Assembly (NCBI GenBank): GCA_003231795.1
Contig: QIJI01000065.1
Span: forward strand, 1-5,434
DNA from: Gammaproteobacteria bacterium
Lineage (GTDB): Bacteria; Pseudomonadota; Gammaproteobacteria; GCA-001735895
Length of the DNA: 5,434 nt
Direction of reading: 5' to 3'
The position numbers and the translations under genes were made by a program. Positions within the stretch are counted from its first letter, which is position 1; every line of letters begins with the position of its first letter. Shown in pieces: positions 1 through 5,434 of the stretch. The notes under the pieces were generated by a model. That model was given only the letters and a program-made list of their open reading frames with translations. It did no database searches and was not told the origin of the DNA.

Positions 1-198
1 GCTGATCGCATCTCTGACTCGTGTATCGTAAAACTCAATTCGTTCACGCGAGGCATCGCGTTCAGCTTGCCAGTCAGCATTTTCAAAACGCTTCAGAGCT
101 CCCTTGGTGATTTTGCTGAATATGGAGAAATGACGGTCAAATCCGGTCAATACAGTTGCTGCTATCTGGGACGAAAGACTTTTATCCGGTGTATCCAT
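1..198 (-). CDS. aceK: Isocitrate dehydrogenase kinase/phosphatase AceK, N-terminal part (runs off the left edge)
   Basis: Only the first 66 codons are present, reading leftward from an ATG at 198-196 and open to base 1. The translation begins MDTPDKSLSSQIAATVLTGF and continues with segments resembling the start of known AceK proteins: QIAATVLTGFD, then a GALKRFENADW segment, then a RIEFYDTRV segment. In the family, AceK is a cytoplasmic bifunctional enzyme that phosphorylates and dephosphorylates isocitrate dehydrogenase. It thereby switches isocitrate between the TCA cycle and the glyoxylate bypass. The catalytic domain lies beyond the window and cannot be checked. The ribosome binding site is weak (a GAG-rich stretch about 5-10 bases upstream). 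The gene starts 23 bp after the stop of the response regulator on the same strand with no terminator between, so cotranscription with the two-component genes is likely. In enteric bacteria aceK usually sits in aceBAK, so this placement differs. Confidence 0.88.
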   Translation of the reverse strand, partial: MDTPDKSLSSQIAATVLTGFDRHFSIFSKITKGALKRFENADWQAERDASRERIEFYDTRVRDAIS

Positions 199-221
199 GA
201 ATCTGCTCAGAGTATTTAGTA

Positions 222-1559
222 CTACTGTTTACGAGAAGGAATTTCAAGGCGATGCCTTTTTTCCCACAGGCTCTTACGACTAATCCCGAGCATTCGCGAC
301 AGTTCCGTTTCGTTAAATTGAGGCTGATACTTTTTTACAAAACTGACGAAATAATCGTCTAGTGAAAGGCGATTTTCAAGCTCATAAAGAGGTTGCTGGC
401 TGGATGTTTGAACATTGTTCAGCGCCAGGTCTTCTGCCTCGATAGTTTCGTCTTTTGCCAGAATGACCGCGCGTTCGACAATATTTTCAAGTTCGCGTAC
501 ATTTCCCGGCCATTGATACTCGATCATTTGCTGATAGGCCGAATCGCTGAAAGCCATTTTTTTTCGATGTTTGCGCTGTGCCATTTTAATCAAAGCCACA
601 TCGGCAAGCAGCTTAATATCATTGCCTCGTTCGCGTAACGGAGGTAAATTAATTTCGATTACATTGAGTCTGAAAAACAGGTCTTCACGAAAGCTGCCAT
701 TGGCAATCATCTGTTTTAAATTCTGATGTGTTGCGGTCAGAATCCGAACATTGACTTTTATGACTTTGTTGGACCCGACACGCCGTATCTCGTTATGCTG
801 CAAGACCTGTAGTAACCGCGCCTGTGCGTCCATTGGCAACTCGCCGATTTCATCAAGAAACAAAGTGGCTCCGTTGGCCGCTTCAATAAGACCTTTTTTC
901 ATTTCAAGGGCGCCGGTAAATGCGCCCCGTTCGTGTCCAAACAACTCGGATTCGATTTGATTTTCGGCAAACGCGGCACAGTTAACATTCACCAGTGCTT
1001 TGTTGCGTCGTTCGCTTTGCGAGTGAATCGCGCGGGCTGCCAGTTCCTTGCCAGTACCGGTTTCTCCGACAATCAATACCGTGGTATCACCGGGTGCCAC
1101 ACTACGAATGCGTTGTAAAACCTCGAGCATTGGTTCGCAATGGGCAACCATGCCGTCGATCGGGTAGTTGCGAGCAATTTCGCGCTGCAAGATGCTGTTT
1201 TGCTGTTCGACGCTGGTTTTCTCCAGAATTCGTTTCACGGTGAGTATCATTTCGTCGTGATTAAAGGGTTTGGAAATGTAATCGACAGCACCTTGTTTCA
1301 TCGCTTCGACCGCAGACTGCACCGTCGAATAGCTGGTCATGATCAACACAGGAGTCGGCAGTGCGCGCGATATTAACTCGGTTCCCGGTTCACCAGGCAA
1401 GCGCAAATCAGAAATGATCAAATCATACATATTAATCGAGTTCTGTTCAGCTTCGGCTACCGAAGCGACCCCGGTAACATCATGCCCCTGGCGCTGTAAC
1501 AGCCGAACCAGGCTGTCCCGGATAATCGGTTCATCTTCGACCACCAGAATATTACTCAT
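222..1559 (-). CDS. cbrB: Sigma-54-dependent response regulator, NtrC/CbrB type
   Basis: This 445-residue protein has the three-part NtrC layout. Residues about 1-115 form a receiver domain with the acidic pair E8/D9, predicted phosphoacceptor D51 (in the SDLRLPG segment), T75 and K97. Residues about 135-367 form the AAA+ sigma-54 activator module, with Walker A GETGTGKE (165-172), the sigma-54 contact loop GAFTGA (212-217), Walker B TLFLDE (232-237), arginines R291 and R297 in FREDLFFRLN, and the WPGNVREL motif (350-357). Residues about 410-445 form a Fis-type helix-turn-helix (LGISRKSLWEKR). It should bind DNA upstream of -24/-12 promoters and drive open-complex formation by sigma-54 polymerase when phosphorylated. 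Its ATG overlaps the TGA of the upstream kinase gene (ATGA, 1559-1556), so the kinase is its obvious partner. The LWEKR recognition-helix region and the partner kinase's architecture favour CbrB over NtrC or AtoC. The family call is firm; the symbol is likely. Confidence 0.9.
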   Translation of the reverse strand: MSNILVVEDEPIIRDSLVRLLQRQGHDVTGVASVAEAEQNSINMYDLIISDLRLPGEPGTELISRALPTPVLIMTSYSTVQSAVEAMKQGAVDYISKPFNHDEMILTVKRILEKTSVEQQNSILQREIARNYPIDGMVAHCEPMLEVLQRIRSVAPGDTTVLIVGETGTGKELAARAIHSQSERRNKALVNVNCAAFAENQIESELFGHERGAFTGALEMKKGLIEAANGATLFLDEIGELPMDAQARLLQVLQHNEIRRVGSNKVIKVNVRILTATHQNLKQMIANGSFREDLFFRLNVIEINLPPLRERGNDIKLLADVALIKMAQRKHRKKMAFSDSAYQQMIEYQWPGNVRELENIVERAVILAKDETIEAEDLALNNVQTSSQQPLYELENRLSLDDYFVSFVKKYQPQFNETELSRMLGISRKSLWEKRHRLEIPSRKQ

Positions 1560-4489
1560 GTCGGTACCGTTTTAGATGGGGCGAGGCCAGGTAATACAAT
1601 TTCAAATTGACAGCCGTCGCCTGGATCACTGATAACCGATATAGATCCTCCATGTTCCTTGATGATGTTATAGGTTAGTGATAGACCGAGCCCGGTTCCT
1701 TCGCCAACATTCTTAGTGGTAAAGAAAGGTTCGAAAATCCGCGATAAGTGATCTTCCTCGATTCCCCGGCCCTGATCTGTGACATAAATCAATACTTCTG
1801 ATCCTCGTACTCGCGTGTCGATTTCAATGATTTGTCCCGGTTTCGACGCGTCAGTGGCATTGCTCAATAGATTAACAAAAACCTGCACCAGTTTTTGCGC
1901 AAAACCCGGCACGCTGATTTCAGGGTCGCAATGATTCTCGTAGATTCTCTGTTTGCCGGCGGGACTTAACGACATCAAATCAATCGCTTCATCGACGACT
2001 GGGCTTAAATACAGATTCTCTGCCGGAAATTCGTGGGGAGTTCCGGCATGACTGTAATTGGAAAGTGAGCTGACAATGCGTGATATGCGATCGGTCTGAG
2101 TCAGAATCTGGTTCAGGCCCTCTTTAGCGGCAGGCGTATCCAGATCGGAGCGCAAATCCTGTGCCAGGCATGCAATTCCAGTTACCGGGTTACCGATCTC
2201 ATGTGCAACACCGGTTGCAAGCTGACCAATCGATGCCAGTCGTTCGCTATGCGCGAGCTTTTCTTCGAGTGAGTAACGGTCGCTTTGATCTTCTATCAGA
2301 ATTGCGATGCCGCCACTGGTTTCCTCTTCGTCACTGACCACGGCCTTGAACAGGTTGAGCACGCGCAACTGGCTATCAACCGTGATTTTCATCTTGCTGA
2401 TTAAAAAGTCGTCACTGGCGATGAATGCGGCCAGTATCTGGTGCCAGGGTGCGGCGAGTTCATTGATCGTTTTCCCGATCGCATCGGGTTGGTCGATCGA
2501 CGTGATTTTCACCAGTTGCTTGTTCCAGCTCGCGATCACTCCATCGTCGTCCATCGATATCACCCCGAGAGGTAGGTCCTGCAAAACCTGAAGATGGAAA
2601 CGTCTTAGTGCGCCCAGTTCGCTGGAGACTCCAAGTAACTCACTGCGTGATTTTTCCTGGGTATGACCGACAAACTGGATGGTATCGGCCAGGGCTGTCT
2701 GGGTTGCGCGGTCAATTTGCAAATGCTCGTTGACGATCATGCGTGATAATACCGGGCCGACCAGACCCGACAGGTTGCGGTCAATCTGGGCTCTTAATCT
2801 GGCCAGATCCGTGTTGCCGATATCGCCGGGAGTAAAACCTAGATCGGCCAGCGCGCGATCCACTTCGTTATGCGCGATATCATGGCCGACTACAGTACCG
2901 AGTTGCTGCTCGAATTCAGCAATTGAAGCCGCCTTTACCTCTCCATGCGGAATCAGGAAGCTTTCACGGGTGCAGGCTTCTGCAACTTCGCGCTCTTCTA
3001 CCGACTGGGTGCTCAGCAGCGATACAATCACAAAAGTCAGTCCATTAAACAATAGTGACCAGATGGCCGCATCGGTGGTGCTCATGGCGAGTTCGGGGGT
3101 CGTAAAAAATGGCATTTTGATGATCCCGGCACGTTCGAACAGCGGAATAAAAAGGGTGAAGGCCCAGATTGTCGATCCCACTACGAGTCCGGCGATAAAG
3201 CCATTGTTGTTGGCGCGTCTCCAGTACAACAGTCCGACTATGCCCGGCAGGCATTGGGCTACTGCGACAAATGAAATCAGACCGAGCTCTGCCAGTCCCG
3301 GATTATGCTGCTGCACCAGATAAAATACATATCCGACGGCAACTATCGACATGATAACTACCCGACGACCCCACAATAACCAGTCATATATGTTGCTGCC
3401 ACTGGATAACTTCGGTGGAAAACTTGCCGGCAATACAAAATTGTTCATACACATCGAAGCCAGTGCCAGTGTTGTTACGATGATCATCGCACTGGCGGCT
3501 GAGAGCCCACCCAGAAATGTCAGAATCGGCAGTATCGACGAGCCACTGTCCAGGGTAATACCGAGCACGTAAAAATCGGCGGAAATCCCTAACTGCATTG
3601 ATTGCCCGGCCCACAGGATTGGTAGTACCGAGAGATTGAGTAACAGCAGAAACAGTGGGAATGCCCAACTGGCGGTGGCAATATTTTTGAGTTTGATATT
3701 TTCCACAAAAATCATGTGAAATTGTCGCGGTAAAAGAAATGCAGCGGCAAAAGATAACAGCAACAAGGTAACCCAGGGGCCTTCCTTTACTGGTTTATAC
3801 AACGCCTCGGTCACCTCCGGGTTCTGCTGCAAGTACTGATTCAGCTCGGAAAACCCGCCAAAAATACCGAATATTGCGAACAATCCGACGGTCAGCAAAG
3901 TAACCAGTTTGATCAGCGATTCAAACGCGATTGCGACTACTAGTCCGCGGTGCTTTTCCCGCAGCGATATATGCCGCGTTCCGAATAAAATTGAAAACAG
4001 GCCGATGGTAATACAAAACATTAATGCGATCAGCGGTTGTTCGGTTTCATTGGTCATGATTTGCAAGGTATTGGTGACTGCCTGGATTTGCAGCGACATG
4101 TAAGGTAGCGTGCCTGCCAGAACCAGTAATGTCACCAGCACCCCGGCCAATTGACTGTGATATCGAAACGCAAACAGATCCGCGAGCGATGCCAGGCGGT
4201 AAGTTTCGGTAATTTTCAGAATGGGCCGGAGCAGAATGGGTGAAGCGACAAATGCCAGCGTTGCACCCAGGTAAATAGTGAGAAAGTTGTAACCCTGTTT
4301 CTGTGCGAAACCGACACTACCGTAAAAACTCCATGAAGTTGCATAAACGCCGATGGATAGTGTGTATACCAGTGGATGACTGGCCAGTGATTCGGGAATC
4401 CAGCCCCGATCGGTTGCTGTTGCTATAACAAACAGCAAGCCAAGATAGAGGACGCCTGCCAGAAAGAGCTGCCACAGCTCAAATTGCAT
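1556..4489 (-). CDS. cbrA: CbrA-type sensor histidine kinase with SLC5 (Na+/solute symporter-like) transporter domain
   Basis: This 977-residue inner-membrane protein fuses a transporter to a kinase. Residues about 1-496 hold roughly 13 hydrophobic helices in the pattern of the sodium:solute symporter (SLC5/SSS) family; the last ends near residue 496. A soluble linker of about 120 residues follows, where CbrA proteins carry the STAC domain (placed by position only). A PAS-like domain follows at about 636-735 (LPLGVISMDDDG start). The dimerisation/phosphoacceptor domain has the H-box with H763 in GVAHEIGNP. The ATP-binding domain has N877 (NLLSNATD), D905-G909 (DQGRG), FEPFF (919-923) and the GEGTGLGL loop (929-936). 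All catalytic motifs are intact, and the length is close to Pseudomonas CbrA. Known family members link carbon/nitrogen status to sigma-54 transcription, and some transport histidine. The ligand here is unknown. The ATG (4489) lies inside the end of the upstream small gene with only a weak GAG-type ribosome site, which suggests translational coupling. Confidence 0.9.
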   Translation of the reverse strand: MQFELWQLFLAGVLYLGLLFVIATATDRGWIPESLASHPLVYTLSIGVYATSWSFYGSVGFAQKQGYNFLTIYLGATLAFVASPILLRPILKITETYRLASLADLFAFRYHSQLAGVLVTLLVLAGTLPYMSLQIQAVTNTLQIMTNETEQPLIALMFCITIGLFSILFGTRHISLREKHRGLVVAIAFESLIKLVTLLTVGLFAIFGIFGGFSELNQYLQQNPEVTEALYKPVKEGPWVTLLLLSFAAAFLLPRQFHMIFVENIKLKNIATASWAFPLFLLLLNLSVLPILWAGQSMQLGISADFYVLGITLDSGSSILPILTFLGGLSAASAMIIVTTLALASMCMNNFVLPASFPPKLSSGSNIYDWLLWGRRVVIMSIVAVGYVFYLVQQHNPGLAELGLISFVAVAQCLPGIVGLLYWRRANNNGFIAGLVVGSTIWAFTLFIPLFERAGIIKMPFFTTPELAMSTTDAAIWSLLFNGLTFVIVSLLSTQSVEEREVAEACTRESFLIPHGEVKAASIAEFEQQLGTVVGHDIAHNEVDRALADLGFTPGDIGNTDLARLRAQIDRNLSGLVGPVLSRMIVNEHLQIDRATQTALADTIQFVGHTQEKSRSELLGVSSELGALRRFHLQVLQDLPLGVISMDDDGVIASWNKQLVKITSIDQPDAIGKTINELAAPWHQILAAFIASDDFLISKMKITVDSQLRVLNLFKAVVSDEEETSGGIAILIEDQSDRYSLEEKLAHSERLASIGQLATGVAHEIGNPVTGIACLAQDLRSDLDTPAAKEGLNQILTQTDRISRIVSSLSNYSHAGTPHEFPAENLYLSPVVDEAIDLMSLSPAGKQRIYENHCDPEISVPGFAQKLVQVFVNLLSNATDASKPGQIIEIDTRVRGSEVLIYVTDQGRGIEEDHLSRIFEPFFTTKNVGEGTGLGLSLTYNIIKEHGGSISVISDPGDGCQFEIVLPGLAPSKTVPT

Positions 4490-4676
4490 GTTTACTCAGC
4501 AGGCGTTGCAGCCAGAATATGAGCAGAATAATACCGAACCAGACTATGTAAGGCATATACCACGGGAAATCATTGGAGAACCATAAGGTCAGCAGCGGGG
4601 GAATGAAGACCAGCAATGAAATCAGGGTCACCACAATAGTGGTTTCTGTCGGACGCAGATCAGAAAACAACGACAT
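4479..4676 (-). CDS. Small two-helix membrane protein upstream of and overlapping the sensor kinase gene
   Basis: The chosen frame encodes 65 residues starting MSLFSDLRPTETT. I place the start at 4676 because AGAGG lies seven bases upstream; the in-frame ATG at 4748 has no comparable site and would add 24 polar residues overlapping the candidate promoter. The product has two predicted membrane helices (about residues 14-33 and 42-60) separated by an aromatic/proline turn (FPWYMPY), and a short basic tail (RLLSKH). The stop lies 11 bp inside the kinase gene, so ribosomes finishing here could re-initiate on the kinase ATG. In pseudomonads a small open reading frame (called cbrX) is reported in the same place ahead of cbrA. 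Several SSS symporters also have tiny membrane partners encoded just upstream. Position and topology fit both ideas. I see no motif giving a biochemical function and have not confirmed homology, so the symbol is left empty. Confidence 0.75.
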   Translation of the reverse strand: MSLFSDLRPTETTIVVTLISLLVFIPPLLTLWFSNDFPWYMPYIVWFGIILLIFWLQRLLSKHAI

Positions 4677-4683
4677 TGTGTTA

Positions 4684-4688
4684 CCTCT
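4684..4688 (-). promoter_or_regulatory. Ribosome binding site of the small membrane gene
   Basis: On the minus strand AGAGG is followed by seven bases and ATG (4676-4674). This is the best Shine-Dalgarno match in the operon and decides the short start of the 65-residue protein. The same heptamer, AGGTAAC, occurs again exactly 10 bp upstream (plus-strand positions 4690-4696 and 4680-4686), so the leader contains a tandem copy partly overlapping this site. Confidence 0.7.
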
Positions 4689-4738
4689 GGTTACCTGTTT
4701 TTCGGCTGAAGTGTTACTTATCGTGACGTATAGATCAA

Positions 4739-4767
4739 ACGATATCAATCTACTCCTTTTATATCAA
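4739..4767 (-). promoter_or_regulatory. Candidate sigma-70 promoter for the small gene-cbrA-cbrB-aceK operon
   Basis: Reading the minus strand, TTGATA (4767-4762, five of six matches to TTGACA) is followed by a 17-base spacer and TATCGT (4744-4739, four of six matches to TATAAT). Transcription would start near 4732 and give a leader of about 55 bases before the ATG at 4676. No GG-N10-GC spacing typical of a sigma-54 promoter exists on this strand between the MITE-like element and the gene. This is a prediction by eye without experimental support. Confidence 0.45.
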
Positions 4768-4769
4768 TC
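4742..4769 (-). repeat. Two direct copies of GATTGATAT overlapping the candidate promoter
   Basis: On the minus strand the nonamer GATTGATAT occurs at 4769-4761 and again at 4750-4742, exactly 19 bp apart. That is close to two helical turns. The upstream copy contains the proposed -35 hexamer, and the downstream copy abuts the proposed -10. Such spacing is compatible with a regulator binding one face of the DNA, but no known operator consensus is recognised. Confidence 0.4.
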
Positions 4770-4784
4770 GCAACAAGGCTCTTA

Positions 4785-4803
4785 GCCCGGACAGTTCATA
4801 AAC
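4785..4803 (+). repeat. Left terminal inverted repeat of the MITE-like element
   Basis: This 19-bp arm begins GCCCGG and pairs with 4929-4947. The only mismatch is G at 4794 opposite T at 4938, which would be a G-U pair in RNA. Confidence 0.75.
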
Positions 4804-4824
4804 ATATTCGTGCCCTTGCTTGTT

Positions 4825-4907
4825 CTTTGATTTTACAGAAAATTATCCTCAATCGACCGGATCAATAAGTCCGACGCTCAATCAGATAATTCCCTGTAAA
4901 ATCAAAG
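4825..4907. repeat. Internal inverted repeat of the MITE-like element
   Basis: CTTTGATTTTACAG (4825-4838) is the exact reverse complement of 4894-4907. After a two-base mismatch the pairing resumes with AATTATC (4841-4847) against GATAATT (4885-4891), leaving a loop of 37 bases. The 21-base stretches between these stems and the terminal repeats are equal in length on both sides but only partly complementary (TCGTG and TTGC blocks, slightly out of register). Confidence 0.75.
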
Positions 4908-4928
4908 CTCAGCGCAATCATCACGACA

Positions 4929-4947
4929 GTTTATGAATTGTCCGGGC
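4929..4947 (-). repeat. Right terminal inverted repeat of the MITE-like element
   Basis: This is the partner of 4785-4803 with 18 of 19 positions complementary. The TA at 4948-4949 matches the TA outside the left end. Confidence 0.75.
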
Positions 4948-5024
4948 TAGCCGTTATCATCTTGTCTGCTGTAAACGATTGTGTAAGCATAGTCTGCAAA
5001 CGTAATCCCAATAATCGAATTCCC

Positions 5025-5032
5025 GAGGAAGG
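5025..5032 (+). promoter_or_regulatory. Ribosome binding site of acs
   Basis: GAGGAAGG lies just ahead of the acs ATG. Its AGGA core (5026-5029) is seven bases from the start codon. This is a strong site and fixes the start of acs at 5037. Confidence 0.75.
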
Positions 5033-5036
5033 CACA

Positions 5037-5434
5037 ATGTCTGACAGTAAAACCTATCCCGCTCCGGCAGAATTTGCGGCACAAGCCAACATTACCGCAG
5101 CCCAATACCAGGAAATGTATCAGCAATCGGTCGATGATCCCGAAGGCTTCTGGTCTGAACAGGCAGAAAATTATCTGAGCTGGTTTAAACCCTGGAACTC
5201 GGTCAGCGACTGGAGCTTCAGCGGTGACGATTTAAGTATCAAATGGTTCGAAGGCGCGGAACTCAATGTCTCCTATAACTGCCTCGATCGACATCTGGCT
5301 ACCCGTGCCGATCAGGTTGCCATCATCTGGGAGGGCGATGATCCGGGTGAAGATCGAAAAATAACCTACGCCGAACTTCATCTGGAGGTTTGCAAGTTCT
5401 CCAATGTTTTGAAAGCGCAGGGTGTAAACCGTGG
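5037..5434 (+). CDS. acs: Acetyl-CoA synthetase (AMP-forming), N-terminal part (runs off the right edge)
   Basis: The first 132 codons are present. The translation begins MSDSKTYPAPAEFAAQANIT and contains the blocks expected at the start of bacterial Acs: YQEMYQQSVDDPEGFW, SWFKPW, a SIKWFEGAELN segment, NCLDRHL, then AIIWEGDDPGEDRKITY. The enzyme is cytoplasmic and converts acetate, ATP and CoA to acetyl-CoA, AMP and pyrophosphate in two steps, mainly for scavenging low acetate. The AMP-binding signature, the active-site loops and the C-terminal acetylation lysine lie beyond the window and cannot be judged. The gene is divergent from the two-component operon. The 87 bp between the MITE-like element and the ATG contain no convincing sigma-70 promoter, and no GG-N10-GC sigma-54 pattern was found on this strand from 4749 to the start codon. 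Confidence 0.95.
   Translation, partial: MSDSKTYPAPAEFAAQANITAAQYQEMYQQSVDDPEGFWSEQAENYLSWFKPWNSVSDWSFSGDDLSIKWFEGAELNVSYNCLDRHLATRADQVAIIWEGDDPGEDRKITYAELHLEVCKFSNVLKAQGVNR

Larger units (their letters stand above)
4785..4947. mobile_element. MITE-like palindromic element (163 bp) flanked by TA
   Basis: The ends are 19-bp inverted repeats, GCCCGGACAGTTCATAAAC at 4785-4803 and its reverse complement at 4929-4947, with one mismatch. A TA dinucleotide lies immediately outside each end (4783-4784 and 4948-4949), the signature of TA target duplication used by IS630/Tc1-mariner elements. Inside, a 14-bp perfect repeat (4825-4838 with 4894-4907) and a 7-bp repeat (4841-4847 with 4885-4891) pair in the same register. 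All arms are symmetrical about position 4866. There is no coding capacity, so any movement would depend on a transposase elsewhere. It sits in the divergent region between acs and the two-component operon. Alternatives are another IS family or a non-mobile hairpin. A 4-bp target duplication was looked for and not found. Confidence 0.65.

Noticed and set aside
2679..3323. 214-residue plus-strand reading frame inside the kinase gene
   Set aside because: It is a long shadow frame opposite a well-supported coding region. The product is serine- and arginine-rich, low in complexity, and shows no domain.
1556..4489. CrbS-type sensor kinase
   Set aside because: CrbS proteins are longer, with a C-terminal receiver domain, and pair with a LuxR-type regulator. 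This protein ends right after the ATP-binding domain and pairs with a sigma-54 activator, so CbrA fits better.
4677..4748. Longer start (89 residues) for the small membrane protein
   Set aside because: The upstream ATG lacks a Shine-Dalgarno site, and the added 24 residues are polar and overlap the candidate promoter. The ATG at 4676 has AGAGG at ideal spacing.
4573..4785. 70-residue plus-strand reading frame opposite the small membrane gene
   Set aside because: It is antisense to the 65-residue gene and its promoter, has no ribosome binding site I can see, and its product has no recognisable features.
4785..4947. Rho-independent bidirectional terminator
   Set aside because: The structure lies between two divergent gene starts, is far longer than a terminator hairpin, has a 37-base loop and lacks a terminal T-run after a GC stem.
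4962..5015. Possible sigma-70 elements for acs (TTGTCT at 4962-4967, CATAGT at 4988-4993, AATAAT at 5010-5015)
   Set aside because: The individual hexamers are plausible, but no pair has an acceptable 16-18 base spacer with good matches on both sides. I do not call a promoter.

Overview
The window looks like chromosomal DNA of a gammaproteobacterium with moderate GC content. The evidence is a CbrA/CbrB-type two-component system (a solute-symporter-like sensor kinase plus a sigma-54-type response regulator), an AceK-like N-terminus and an Acs N-terminus that closely resembles the enterobacterial enzyme. I cannot assign a genus from the sequence alone.

Layout: almost everything reads leftward. 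Starting from a promoter region near 4740-4770, the minus strand carries four genes in order: a 65-residue two-helix membrane protein (4676-4479), the cbrA-like transporter/histidine kinase (4489-1556), the cbrB-like response regulator (1559-222) and the start of aceK, isocitrate dehydrogenase kinase/phosphatase (198 to the window edge). The first two overlap by 11 bp, the next two by 4 bp (ATGA), and aceK follows after 23 bp. This looks like a single, translationally coupled operon. To the right, acs (acetyl-CoA synthetase) starts at 5037 on the plus strand, divergent from the operon, and runs off the window.

The 360 bp between the divergent starts hold a candidate sigma-70 promoter with a 9-bp direct repeat on the operon side. 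They also hold a 163-bp, almost perfectly symmetrical inverted-repeat element (4785-4947) flanked by TA on both sides. I read this as a non-autonomous transposable element (MITE) that inserted into the shared control region.

Functionally, the neighbours converge on two-carbon metabolism. Acs activates acetate to acetyl-CoA. AceK sets the split of isocitrate between the TCA cycle and the glyoxylate shunt. Between them lies a kinase whose sensory part is built like a Na+/solute symporter. An inference worth testing is that this CbrAB-type system senses or responds to acetate or general carbon status and controls acs and/or aceK. The sequence shows the arrangement but not the ligand or the targets.
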